Made by a program: the position numbers and the translations under genes | The notes under the pieces: generated by a model | The model's database searches: none | What the model saw: the letters and a program-made list of their open reading frames with translations, nothing else | Told to the model about the DNA's origin: nothing | Origin: Aphis gossypii | Taxonomy: Eukaryota; Arthropoda; Insecta; Hemiptera; Aphididae | Assembly: GCF_020184175.1 (NCBI RefSeq) | Contig: NW_026083105.1 | Coordinates: forward strand, 1 to 64,000 | Direction of reading: 5' to 3' | DNA length: 64,000 nt | Shown: piece after piece, positions 11,128 to 22,859 of the stretch | Numbering within the stretch: the stretch's first letter is position 1 | Layout of the letters: every line of letters starts with the position of its first letter

Positions 11128-13722
11128 AACAGTAGTTTTTGACAAAGAAAATGCTCATTTATGATGCCCCTTAAGTTTCATTATATATTTACACAATATA
11201 ATTGTAGATACATTATTTCCATTGCGTGGACAGACTGATTCATAAATAAGAATATGGCCGCCACCTTTTTGTGTGATAAGTATGATTACCATGTTATAAT
11301 ATTTAAGTGTCCACCCCGTGAAAGAAGAAGATTATTAATATTATTTATTATTATTATTATTAAATTATTTATATTATTTTACAATTTCTGATTTTTCTTC
11401 TTAAATAAAAGATTTTTATCAAAATACTTGATTTTAAATTAATATCGTAAAATAATTTTTGTAACAATTGTTAGTTTTACAATGTTTTTTCGGTAATAAT
11501 ATTGAAATACGGAGAACCACTGGTTTTCTGTTATCGCGCCGCGTCTCAATTTATCTGGCAACAACCGTAGATTTGTAGATGATATATATAAGATATCTAC
11601 AAATCCGGTATATGAATAAATAGGACCCGGGTCATTGAGATCCCAACCATACCTATGGTAACAACGTGGATTTAGTTGTCTCGGGATCAAATTATCGAGC
11701 CTTGATCTAAAAGTCCTAATAATAGGATTTGTCTGTTATCACATTAAAAAAAAAAAATTTAAAAAAAAATACATTACACTCGATCTCTGTATAATTATAA
11801 TTAATTTATGTAAATTCATTATAAATGCCTAGTTTTGAGAATACCATAGTTAATTTTTAATAATTATAATACGTAAGTACTTTGAAACTAAAAATAATAC
11901 CCTTTTTTATATTAATAGAACTTATGTACGTAATCTTATATGGCTTATTATATTTATTTAAAGTAGGTAGGTATTGCATTTTCTTAAGAAAATTAATATT
12001 AATTCTGAATTTCTTATATCTGAATAATTATCCCTAATCTCTTAATTTATATTTATTTGTGTCTGTGAGCCTAGATATACTCTGTGTTATTTAACCTTGA
12101 TGTACATAGTGGGGAATGATTTATATGTCAAAGTTTCGCCCAAATGACGCTCAAAACCACTACCTTGTAATTAAGAATTTCGTGTTATTTAGCAAATTTG
12201 TATCTGTTTTTACTTTTTTTTCAAATGTTTTTAATATGCATACTGCATAGTTCATATGATATATTATCTATTTTTATGTATGGCTAATTTTTAACAGTTC
12301 AGTATGTTTCTTGCTTTTTCCTTCAATTTTTCAAATTTAACAAACAAATCAAATCATTGAAATACTATTAGGTTTTTTGTATGATTTGTATGTTGCTTTT
12401 CAAGTAGACATAAAATGTACCTAATTTATACTTTAGCTACCAACAAGTTTTAAAATATCAAATATTTTAGTTATTTAGAAATAAACTCTTTAAATTTAGT
12501 TTTAGGTATATTATATTTTTGAGATTTTTTCTTATCTATTCAAATCTGACATAAAGTGAGTGTTGTGATTAGTAATGAATAAAATAGTAAAACAATCAAA
12601 TCCATAGCCCACGAGGTCAAAATGGTCAAAACTTAGCTTCCCTATTGATCATAAATTCCTTTTTACTAGCATAGTAGCATACCAGTGGTTATATAGTATG
12701 GTACCTATAAGGAACCTATTGGTTACTACTGTAATAGAAAAATAATTTATATTATTGTTAATTATTGTTGTTGTTAAATTAGGTTTAATGATTAATGATT
12801 ATTACAATATATTATAATAAGTTTTATAATAATAATATATTATGTGGGTAATGTGTAATATGTATTTGTTTATTTATTTATTTTTATTTTATCAATTAGT
12901 TACAAAGATACTATTATAATTATTGTTTACAATAATGTCTATGATCTTGTTAACATTTACATTATTTTTGTTAGTGGCTTAAAAGGTTCATTAATTAGAA
13001 TTTATAAATTATAACCATTAGAAAGAGCCACATCCCGTAAAAAATCAAATACAGATATATATAGAACTTTGAACTCATATAAATTATAAATATTATATTT
13101 TTCAAGTGCCTATGCCTATTTTTTATAACAGAAATTAATAGTCAAAAACTATTTATGTATATATTAACATTAGTACATACAAATAGGAAATAGTAATTTA
13201 CAATCACCCTATCTGAAAAAAATGGTTAAGATTACGGTTACGTGGTAAACCACACAATAATTTACACTCCAAGAAAAATGTGTGAATCATTAATGTTTAT
13301 GGTAACAATAGTAATCATGACAAAGAAAAGCTTATAAAAAATTGGGGAAAAGTCAAAATATGTGTACTCGGCCCAAAAATATATATATATGTGGGGTTAT
13401 TATTACTATTATTATTATTATTATTATTTGTCTTATTAATATTATATTATTATAATTTGTATTATTACATGACACAGCGTAGACACTTATCAGTAGTCTG
13501 TGAACGAGTGAGAGTGAACTGTGCTGTGGAATTTTAAGTTATGTAAGAAAATATAAAAGTTCTGAGTTCCATAGTTGTTAATGTTTGTTAATCACCCTCG
13601 ACCAATTAATTTAAAATTAATACAATACTGTATTCAATTCTACATATATTAAAATATTGTATTTCTTATAATCAGTCATCAACTAATGTTATATTGCACT
13701 ATTACAGTTTAAAATGTGCACC
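11128..13722. other. Long AT-rich stretch without genes
   Basis: No coding region is supported. At 11600-11700 the complement carries GGGATCTCAATGACCCGGG, related to the repeated words at 35690-35800. The rest is A/T-rich sequence with ATT/TTA microsatellites (for example about 13400). Confidence 0.45.
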
Positions 13723-13730
13723 ATTTAAAG
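13723..13730. repeat. Left 8-base target-site duplication (ATTTAAAG)
   Basis: ATTTAAAG directly precedes the hAT terminal repeat and is found again, unchanged, at 16209-16216. Confidence 0.9.
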
Positions 13731-16208
13731 CAGGGTTTCCCAACCGGTGTGCCGCGAGGCCCATCTGGGTGTGCCGCGAAATTTCATGACTATTAATAAA
13801 CGTTTCCGTAAAATTTCAGTAATTGGTTAAAATAGTTTTAACGATTCTCTTATGGGGGATATTGTTCACTATTTCTTATTAATTCATTTAAAATGTTAGT
13901 CAGTTAGTCGTTTGTAGTCGTACGAAGTACATTTATTATTACTGTGTTTTATTTTAACGGAAATTTTTTCTTTTCGCTTTACGATTATCATTCGTACTAC
14001 GTGTAGCGCACGATGGATCGTTTAAGAAACGTAAATTAAGCGAAGAATTGCCTGATCCTTATAATGCTCATAGAGTTGATGTTGAGGAATTGCCTGGTCC
14101 GAGTATCAATCCTCCTAATGTTGAGGTGAGTGCGAGTAAAAATGCTAACGTGCGATCAAAAAATATTATCCGACAATATCACGAAAGCTATTTATCATTT
14201 GGTTTCACGTCGAGTGGTGAAGAAATGCCTATACCTCAATGCCTCATGTGTAGTGAAAAATTATCTAATGAAAGTATGGTACCAAGTAAGCTGAAAAGGC
14301 ACCTGCTTACAAAACATGGTTTTGCGTCTGAAAAGCCTCTAGATTTTTTCAAAAGGTTAGCCTCAGATCAAAACAGACAGGCTTCAAAGTTTATAAAACA
14401 TTCAACTGTATCAGATAAGGCACAGGAAGCTAGCTATGCTGTCGCGGAACTGATAACAAAAAAAATGAAATCTCACACAACAGCAGAGTCGACCATTTTA
14501 CCAGCATGCTGTGAAATCGTTAAAATTTTGTTTGGTGAAGATTTTGAAAAAGAAGTTAGGAAAATTCCGCTATCTAATAACACTGTCCAAAGGCGTATTG
14601 AAGACATGTCTAAAGATGTTGAATTCCACGTGAATGAAAAACTTAAAGCAGCTGAATTGTTTGCTCTTCAATTAGATGAGTCTACAGATGTAACCGGAAA
14701 ACCTCAGGTCATGACATTCGTAAGATTTATATGCGATAATGAGTTGATAGAACAATTTTTATTTTGTAAAGACCTTCCTGAAACTACAAGAGGACAAAAC
14801 ATTTTTAATTTGGTTAACAATTATTTTACCACTGCCAATATATCATGGAAGTTTTGTTTGAGTGTTTGTACAGATGAGTGCCCTCCAATGATTGGTCATT
14901 TAACATGTTTTTTGGCATTAGTTAAAAAAGAAAACCCGGGTATTATTTTCACTCACTGCTTCATACACAGAGAAGCTCTCGTTGCTAAATCTTTGATGCC
15001 TGAGCTCAATGAAGTATTGCAAACTGTTGTCAAAATGGTAAACTTCATTAAAAGTAAACCTTTGAAATCAAGATTATTTAATCAATTGTGTTCTGCTATG
15101 GACAGTGAGCACACCCAGCTTTTGTTTCACACAGAAGTAAGATGGCTATCTCGTGGAAGTGTCCTACAAAGATTTTATGAACTTAGAGAAGAGTTACTAT
15201 TGTTTTTTACTTGTGAAGAATCAAAACATGCTGATTTTCTCAGTGATGATTCCTGGTGTGCCAAAGTAGCCTTTCTAGCAGATATATTTGAAAAACTGAA
15301 TTACTTAAACAAGAGCATGCAAGGAAAGCAAGAGAACATTTTAACATCTACAGATAAGATCAGTTCTTTTCAACAGAAGTTGTTACTATGGATTTCAAAA
15401 ATTGAAAAACAGACAAATTGGGATATGTTCGATCTTGTCAAGAACTGTCACGTTAATTCAGATCTTACAAACTTAATTTTAAAAACTCTACATTTGCTTT
15501 ATGAAAATATAAAAAAGTATTTTCCGTCTTTGGATGTCTCATCAATGGACTGGGTGAGAAATCCTTTCATTGACTCAGCATATGAGACTGCATTGTTTAC
15601 CACTGATGAAGAAAGTGAATTGATTGATATAAAAAATGACCGTGGTCTTAAGCTACAGTACTCTAAATTAGTTGAAGATATTGCGAGAGAGTCAAAGTTA
15701 AAAAAAATTGCATGAGTATCCCAAGATTTCAAGAAAATCTATGAATGCGATACTGCCTTTTTCTACATCCTATATTTGTGAAGCAGCATTCTCTTCAATG
15801 AATGCCATCAAAACTAAAAATCGATCACAACTGAAGAACTTGGAAGACGACATGAGGGTGTGCTTATCAACAATTCGACCACGAAGGTACCTAATAATGA
15901 AGAGAAAACAGTCCCAAATTTCTCACTAAGATTAGGTTTTTTATAAAAATTGTAATGTATCTTGTTTTTCCATTTCAATAAATTAAATATTTAGGATAAT
16001 TGTAATAATATTTTTTTCTATCCTACCATTTTAAAATGTTTGATAGAAATATTATACTGATATACAACTACTTTGGTATTAATAATTAATATGATGAAAG
16101 TCTAGTGTAAAAAAATGTGTATACATAAATAAGTCAGTGACAAGTGTGCCGCGGCTAAATATAGGTTGGGATTAGTGTGCCGTGAGGGAAAAAGGTTGGG
16201 AAACGCTG
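13731..16208 (+). mobile_element. hAT transposon, 2478 bases
   Basis: The left end is CAGGGTTTCCCAACC and the right end, read on the complement, is CAGCGTTTCCCAACC. This 15-base TIR has one mismatch and is followed inside by related GTGTGCCGCGA / GTGTGCCGTGAGG words at both ends. A perfect 8-base duplication (ATTTAAAG) flanks it, as hAT insertion requires. The insides hold one transposase gene. The intact target duplication points to a fairly recent insertion, yet the transposase has two frameshifts. Confidence 0.92.
14013..15929 (+). pseudogene. hAT transposase, ZBED type, with two frameshifts
   Basis: A basic N-terminus (KKRKLSEE) precedes a BED-type zinc finger: CLMCSEKL about 20 residues upstream of HLLTKH. 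The RNase H-like core follows with ALQLDESTDV (first Asp), then SVCTDECPPMIG, FTHCFIHREAL and LLFHTEVRWLSRG. The C-terminal hATC dimerisation region is ILPFSTSYICEAAFSSMNAIK. The ATG at 14013 is out of frame with the main frame by one base in a short T run near 14020, so translation from it stops at once. A second shift occurs in an A run near 15705: one frame ends with KKIA and a stop, the next continues HEYPKISRKS. Between them 14048-15715 is open. Apart from these breaks the protein is well preserved. AATAAA lies near 15979. It resembles host-domesticated ZBED5/FAM200-like proteins, but the TIRs and target duplication show it is an element copy. Confidence 0.88.
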
Positions 16209-16216
16209 ATTTAAAG
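16209..16216. repeat. Right 8-base target-site duplication (ATTTAAAG)
   Basis: Exact repeat of 13723-13730 directly after the right TIR. Confidence 0.9.
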
Positions 16217-16285
16217 AATAAAAATGTTTTACTGTCACAAAAGTATTATTTATTTAAATAAAATTAAACAAAATTCATTTGGAAT

Positions 16286-16461
16286 TTAGCTTAAAAATAC
16301 AACAATTTCTCTTATAGTTTCTCGGCATAGTGGGCAAACCAATCTAGATAACCCTTCATAGTATGCACCACATAAACATGTATGGTTACATGGCCGTAAT
16401 ACCACATTAGATTCCTCGTTCAAACATGCGATGCAGACAATGATTTCTCTCATATTTTCAA
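16286..16461 (-). pseudogene. RING-finger terminal exon with one ligand lost
   Basis: The exon starts after TTTGCAG at 16462 and reads ENMREIIVCIACLNEE, RPCNHTCLCGAYYEGL and CPLCRETIREIVVFLS before a stop at 16286-16288. This is a C3HC4 RING pattern of the kind found at the C-terminus of IAP and related E3 ligases: C-x2-C, C-x-H-x3-C, CPLC. Where the second Cys of the C-x2-C after the His is expected there is Tyr (codon at 16361-16363), so one zinc ligand is missing and ligase activity is doubtful. It is followed upstream by short linker exons and, further away on the same strand, by a BIR fragment at 22.5-22.7 kb. Together these suggest a broken IAP-like gene, though the RING could also belong to another family. 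Confidence 0.5.
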
Positions 16462-16689
16462 CTGCAAAGTAAAAGTAAGATAAGTTATAATATCAATACG
16501 GTCATAGTTAGTAAGTGTAGTATATTAAGTGCATATTAAAATTATTGATTGATGTGTGTGTGTGTGAAAATGTTAACATATAATTTGTTTTATTTAATTA
16601 TTCTCTAGCTCCACTCAGAATTTAAAATAAAGATATACCTAGTATAAAGATATTAAATAACTATTGTCATACATTTTCACATTGATACA

Positions 16690-18270
16690 TAAATATTTTA
16701 AGAGGTTAATCTTCTGCATTCGGTCTCCTGAAGTGAACATTAATTGATATATTTTCATCATTTTCTATCCTTACTGGTTCTAAAATGAATAATTTATTTA
16801 GTTCATGTATAAAAAGTGTATAAAAAGACAAAAAAAAAAAACAATAATAATTATCTTCAATAGCAATCTAAAATTCTAGATGAAGAATTGTTAACTTATA
16901 ATGTTTACCAATTACCAACTATAATTCAATTAAACAAATATAATAATATACGTAGGAGTTTCAAGTTGTCTAACTGAGTAAAAAAAATGTGATCAACAGT
17001 TAAATGAAAAACAAAAAAAAAAAAAATCCATCTGAAATATCAAACTTGTTTTTAATAATTTATTTTTGTTTTCCCCAATTATTGAGAAAATTACTAGAAT
17101 TTTGTCCTCCCAGCTAGGAGTACCAGCTAGATTCCTATCAGAATATATACTTAAGTTGAGGTTTTTTTTCTACTTTAAATTGTGTATACATACACTACCT
17201 AGTAAAATTAATACATTCATAGCTCTACCTACTCTAAATTGAAAATAATTGAAATTAATAAATATAATATATATAGTATGGAAATATTAAATAAATATTG
17301 TGAAATCAGAAGACAATCTACAACTACTCAGTACTCTAATTAACATTATTTAGAAGGTGTTTCTTTAAATTACTATAGTATCTATCATGATTTTTGAGTA
17401 AACAATATTAAAATTAATGTTTGGTAGGTATATAGTTTCAAAGCTAGTCCTATATTAAAAAATGAATATTGGTATATTACACATTGTTAAATAAATATTT
17501 TAAGAGGTTATTTATTACCTTCTTCATTCTATCTCCCGACATAAACAATCGGCATATCACCATCGTTTTCGGTTCCTATTGGTTCTAAAATAAATAATTT
17601 ACTTAGGACACGCATAAAAATTCAAAAAAACAATAATAATCATCTTCAATAGCAATCTTAAGGAATTATTAACTAATATAATGATTACCATTTCCCAACA
17701 ATCATTCAAATAAATCATACAATTTAAAAATATAACATCGACTGGATATAGTTAAATATATTTTATTAAACGTCAGTCAATACTCAATGTATGCATAACA
17801 GATCTAGTGAATATTAAAAAAAAAATTACTGAAAAACGGGCTGATAATTGTTTTGTGAATAAGTATTAAATTTTTAAAACAAAAGCTACATTTGTGTAAA
17901 ATATATATTAATAATAGATTATAATGTATAAAGTATTATACTAAGTTCAGTATCTTATCTTGTCCAAAATACTGTGTTTCATATAGCGGTAAGGGTGACA
18001 TCAAAGGTAGATTATGGTTTAGAAGTACCTGCTGGAAAAATGGAGGAGACGATTCATAACCATAAATTTGGTGCTCTGCTGGCTCTACAATAAATAAATA
18101 AATAATTTATATTTTGCTTATAGGTACAAAAACAAACAAAAAAGTAGACATGATTACCAATATGATCTGCAATATTATTCACATCACCGTCATCATCAAC
18201 TTGTTGTTCTATAAAATAATAATAATACAATAAATTGTATAGGTAATTAAAATATTTAAGATCAAAATGA
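16690..18270 (-). other. Short linker exons, one pair duplicated in tandem
   Basis: Reading leftward, several short acidic exon-like pieces follow TTTTAG- or TTGTAG-type acceptors: about 18212-18161 (EQQVDDDGDVNNIADHI, then GTAATC); about 18089-17938 (EPAEHQIYGYESSPPFFQQ and onward, then a stop); 17584-17519 (P-I-G-T-E-N-D-G-D-M, then GTAATA); and 16779-16705 (P-V-R-I-E-N-D-E-N). The last two lie in a duplicated segment about 805 bases apart: 16690-16935 resembles 17500-17710, including flanking noncoding words such as CAATAATAATYATCTTCAAT. The 16.7 kb copy has lost its GT donor. They are likely internal exons of the gene ending in the RING exon. Confidence 0.4.
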
Positions 18271-18513
18271 CAATAAAATCATCTCTTAAATTTTAAATTA
18301 AATAATATGAAAAACTGAATCAAGGTAAAAAAAATATAGTCCATTGTATTCAGTTTGAATCTAAAAATGTTATAAAATATATGAATATAAAAGGAGACAA
18401 ATGTGAAGCCTACATAAATGTCATAAAAGTGTTAGATTTTGAAACAAAACATACATTTTTTTGTACAACTAATATTGTAACCTATTCTAAATTAGATGGA
18501 AAAAAGAATTTAA

Positions 18514-20860
18514 TCAATTAATCAATTCACTTTCATTGGGACGGTTTATTCCAAAATTCGGTGTACTGTGTTTACAGTAGCCCAAAAATTCGGCAACTGA
18601 AAATCTGTGGTTCCTCAACTTGGCTAGCCCAGTTTTTATTTTTTTGTCTTGTGCTATCCATAAACGTGGTCTTTGTTGCCTTATTTCAATCCCATCACTT
18701 GCTAACCGGTAATCATTGATTATACCACCCGTATATCTAATAAGCATTTCTGAAATAAAAACATTTGTTTAAGTAGGAAATACAAGACCTTAACCTTGTG
18801 TAACTGAAAAATATATCAAAAAAATTAAAGCTGACAATTTATTATTAAAATCAATCTTGTTCATACTTTACCTATAAATAGCCATGGGTTTGGGTTTGGA
18901 ATATTTATATTAGTCATAAGATTCCTATGGCTTATTTCTAATACATTATTTGTATGCCGGTTCAAGTCTGTTACAGATTACAGACAGTAGTTCAGAAAAT
19001 AAACCTATAAAAGTAGTTTTATTAGTATTAACTACTAACATTGAAAAAAAAAATCAGCTAGCTAAAACTCATAAAAATATTTAATTTTATTATAATTTTG
19101 ATCCTCACTCAGTTATACTCATACTCTCAGTATTAGAGAAAAAATTAAATTATAACAATAACTATTTGTTTACAGAATCAAATTACCTGTTAACCAAGTC
19201 CTATTGAAATACTATAGGAATTGGAAAAATTTCAAACTTTCATGTGGTTCAACAGTATTATAAATATTGCTACGGAAAAAAAGTTCCAATTCCATAAAAC
19301 CTTCACGTGTATTTTCTGGCGGTAATAATGCTATTGCCATCGCGATTCTAAAAAAGTTATATATATTTCTATGGGTTTTGTATAAACGAGTTAACCCTAA
19401 AATATAGGTATTTATAATATTTAGCAAATAGTATGAATAATAAATAAATATTATATTATTATTTCTTTATTTTAAGAACACAATTTAATTAGTATTTTTG
19501 ATCTGTTTTAGGTTAGGTTATCTACATAGTAGTAATCTTACCTAATTCCTGGATTTTTCGCCACAAACATTGGGAGGAATGGAACCAACAACCGACAATT
19601 CTTGACCTCGGAATTGCAACCTGATGGCATTGACGGATGCACGCTCAAAATCCATCATAATTGTTTGTGGTTGCCAAGTGAGCTCAATTGTTTTAATATA
19701 CATAAAAAGAGCATTGTATGCCTGCTCTGTTTTTCTGGACATTAGAGCGTAAACCAATGGAAACCCCTAATCAAATATAAAATTAATAAGTTTTGAAATT
19801 ACTTAACGATAAATTTCATTTAAATGTTACTTAAGCTTTTAAATAATAATGAAATCAAAGAGTTGAGTGATCAGAAAATATCAAGCCAGTATTTCTTAAA
19901 TAAAACAATTGAATAGTAAATTATATGAAAAAAAGATATTCTATCTTAATGGGTCCATTAGTTTACCATTAGTTTGTTGAAGTTTAATTTTCCCAATGAG
20001 TACCTATTGAGGAATATAAATTCTAAATATATCCACTTAATGACCATATAATAAGATATAAGAACAAATAGTTATTCATTTATTTATTACCTAGATATTT
20101 AATTCTAAATTCATACATTTGTAATTTTACTTATTAAATTATAAAAATTACCTATAAAATACCCCTGGCAAAAAATGAGTTTCATAAAAAGAAAAGAAAT
20201 TCATTTCAATAAAATAACTTACAACATCATAACTAATACCCATAATGACGAATAGTTGTTGTCATTGTTCACCAAAGCTTGGCGCAGCATCAAATGTGCC
20301 ATCAATATAAAAATGTTGGCTTGTCCCAAAAATGCTGAAATAAACATGATATTATGTATTAACTATTAATTAATAATAATCATTAAACATTTATTGATTC
20401 TTGTGAAACTCACTTTCTAACTTGAGGTGTTACAAAAACCAAAATAATACCTTCTTCTTCTGTCATACCAGTTCGTCCATGAAAAAAACATTGTTCCTGG
20501 ATTTTTAATAACTCTGCATATTGAATATTTGTTAGTTGCTGTTGAAATCCAGTCATCGATACAGGATTTGGTGGTCTGTTAGCACTCCTAGTTCGTGCCT
20601 TTTGTCGCCTGTGTGCCTCAAACGGAGATAAATTTGCGTCAATGTAATTTGGCAAAGCAGATACCTCATCGTATATAGTGCGTAGAGGTAAACGTTCATT
20701 TTTTGCTCGTTGGTGTAGAGTTTTTCTAAATTCAGCCAATAGGTACTAATCGTTCTCTATTATGCTGATATCCAATATTCAGTAGAACTGTATTTGGTTC
20801 ACCATTTAAAACTTTACCGCGGGCAGGGCACTTAAGTTTATATTTGAATAAACATTATTA
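18514..20860 (-). pseudogene. FLYWCH/MULE transposase gene, broken
   Basis: Exon order, leftward: a degenerate FLYWCH-type zinc segment (KLKCPARGKVL, about 20835-20750); 20739-20414 (AEFRKTLHQRA to VTPQVRK, donor GTGAGT); 20337-20222 (YIDGTFDAAPSFGEQ, the MULE core with its first Asp); 19770-19545 (GFPLVYALMSRKTEQA, IMMDFERASVNA with the second Asp); 19401-19192 (LTRLYKTHRNIYNFF, AIALLPPENT); 18747-18514 (C-terminal part). Splice sites are canonical. Breaks: a frameshift before AEFRK, a TGA inside GEQ*QQLFVIMG, a one-base loss before WFHSSQCLWRK (near 19580) and a TAG at 19212-19214 where the copy at 44.5-45.2 kb reads Gln. So four inactivating changes are seen. The gene lies on the same strand as, and between, the BIR fragment and the RING exon. 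Confidence 0.7.
18765..19542 (-). repeat. Arm 1 of an inverted duplication (partner 44447-45214)
   Basis: This part of the MULE gene (one intron, the exon encoding LTRLYKTHRNIYNFF, and the next intron) is present again in opposite orientation at 44447-45214, about 25 kb away, with few differences. The break on one side lies at the intron start GTAAGATTAC; on the other it lies near ACTTAAACAA. Confidence 0.8.
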
Positions 20861-21644
20861 TTATTTTTATTAATAATATGGTATCTAATGAATATTATAT
20901 AACATTAATTGCATATATTTATTCAAGCATTTTGAATTGTCAAAATGTCAAATGATAATCTATTACAAAAGATCAAACACATGAACCAATTAATTACAAT
21001 TAAATTCGTTCTAAACTTGAATCATATTTGTAACAATACTTTATTTATATTTATTTTTTAATGATATCAATATTTTGAATAACATGTTACTGCCTTATTG
21101 GTTTCTAAAATGTTTTCTAGTTTATAGAGTTCACATCATGACTTATTTGTCTAACTCTCGAACTGGGTTTAATTATTTTATTCTCTAACAGAAACGATGT
21201 TAAAATAATATAAAACAATAAACCTATATAAAAATTTTATAAATTAATTGTTGTGTTGTATTAGGTAGGTATATGTAATTTTTTAAAGTTATTTATCAAT
21301 TACCTATCACAATATCATTATGCGCTGTATCTAAAATCTAAAATTCTTAATCAATTAAGACCTAATTAAGTACCTAGTTTAAGCTTACAGACAATTTTAC
21401 AATCATACAATTTAACAGGAAATTATAAAAAGAAAATTAAATTTTAGAAGTTATCTAATAATTAATTGTTATATTACATATTGATGAATCGCTTAGGGTC
21501 TACAATTTAGACATTAGAAAATTCATGATATAACAACACGGTATGATCGCAAAAAAACATTTTTCGTTCTAGTCTGCGCAATACGTCACTTGCTTACCCA
21601 TATTATCAGTAACATTATTTGACTTCTTATCAATTGGGTTTTCA
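20861..21644. other. AT-rich spacer
   Basis: No gene or RNA recognised. The GTTTTATTT-rich sequence may include introns or upstream sequence of the broken MULE gene. Confidence 0.4.
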
Positions 21645-22465
21645 ATTATTAGGTTCTGAACGGAGTGATAAATGTATTGATTTTACAATGATGTGTGTTT
21701 TTTTTGTGTCTGTCGACAACATTTGGAGCAGTAAAAATGCTTCGATTTTTGACTTCAGCCCCTCTTTGAAAAGGAAATTGAATCTAGTTAGTACTTTGGG
21801 GGGGGGGGGGTCAAAAGTTAAAAATTTTCAATATTTTTTAAATGAATCGGGAAAAACCCTAAAAAATTGAGGGAAAAACGGGATTTTTACGCAAAACCAG
21901 TTTGCGTCAAAATCGAATTTTTTATTTTGCTTTAACTCAAAAACTAATCGATTTAAATACTTGAAATTTTCACCAAATGTTTATATTAGCGTTCTCCATA
22001 TACAGTTAAATTTTCAAAGAATTTTTTTTTGAACTATTTATAGACAATTGAAATTTTTAATTTTTCTAAGTATTTTTTTTTTTAAATAACGATAAAAAAT
22101 TTTTGGCTGACCAAAAATCTTTAAAATTTAATACAAGGTTTCTTATAAGTTGTTCTTGAAGTGATAAAAAAAAATCCGAAATTGTTAGTCACAATTTTTT
22201 TTATTAGCATTTGAAGTTCAAATTTTGACAAAAACTCGTCAAAATCATGAATATTTGCAAATTATTTTGTAGTTCAAAATTCATAGAATTGTTTGATATT
22301 TATATCTAACGTTAAATATTTAGACTGATAAATCATCTCTGTTCAGAATCGTTTTTCGTATACAATGATACCTATCATTGCATTCAAATTTAACCTACTC
22401 TAGTCCGAGGTCCACCCCACCCCCTAATGTACAGCAGAGCGGTACCCACTTGCCGACTTTTTTTT
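21645..22465 (+). repeat. Complete copy of the AT-rich repeat family
   Basis: It runs from AGGTTCTGAACGGAGTGATA (about 21650) to GTACAGCAGAGCGGTACCC (about 22430-22449). A G tract (21798-21809) lies inside it. The 3' 560 bases are almost identical to 24152-24705, and reverse copies lie at 3690-5280. No coding region and no obvious TIR. A fragment is also present at 45250-45440. Confidence 0.65.
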
Positions 22466-22515
22466 TTTTTTTTATTGAAATATAAAAAGTTAAAAAAAAT
22501 TATTTATTTAATGAA

Positions 22516-22735
22516 CTAAACAACAGTATCATATGACCTAGATCCACAATCACAATCACAAATATCGATAATCTTACCATATTTTTTTACTACATTTTCA
22601 ACAAACTGATTTCCTTTTGATAATAATACAAAAACATATTTCGGATTCCATCTTGAGTGTTCAATCCATGGATTATCTTCTTTTTCCCAATGATGCAATA
22701 TAAGACCGCAGCAAAAACATTCAACAATATCTTTT
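22516..22735 (-). pseudogene. BIR-domain fragment (inhibitor-of-apoptosis type), zinc site damaged
   Basis: Read leftward the fragment gives KDIVECFCCGLILHHWEKED, then NPWIEHSRWNPKYVFVLLSK and GNQFVENVV, ending in a stop at 22516. This matches the second half of a baculovirus-IAP-repeat domain, which binds caspases or IAP-antagonist peptides. The C-x2-C, the 16-residue spacing to the His, and the DNPW-EH core are all present. The fourth zinc ligand, expected as Cys six residues after the His, is Tyr (codon 22636-22638). A TAA directly precedes the readable part, and I could not find the first half of the domain upstream, where LTR-like DNA begins. The RING exon at 16.3 kb on the same strand may be the other end of the same gene, with a MULE element between. 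The fold assignment rests on pattern knowledge. Confidence 0.6.
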
Positions 22736-22859
22736 TACCTAATCTAATCACCACTCATTCTATGACAATTTAAAATACACAGAACTTGGCGAAAAAACCA
22801 AATAATTTATTATATTTTGACGTAATAGTGATTTTTAAATGTAGTGTAGTGAACTGGTA

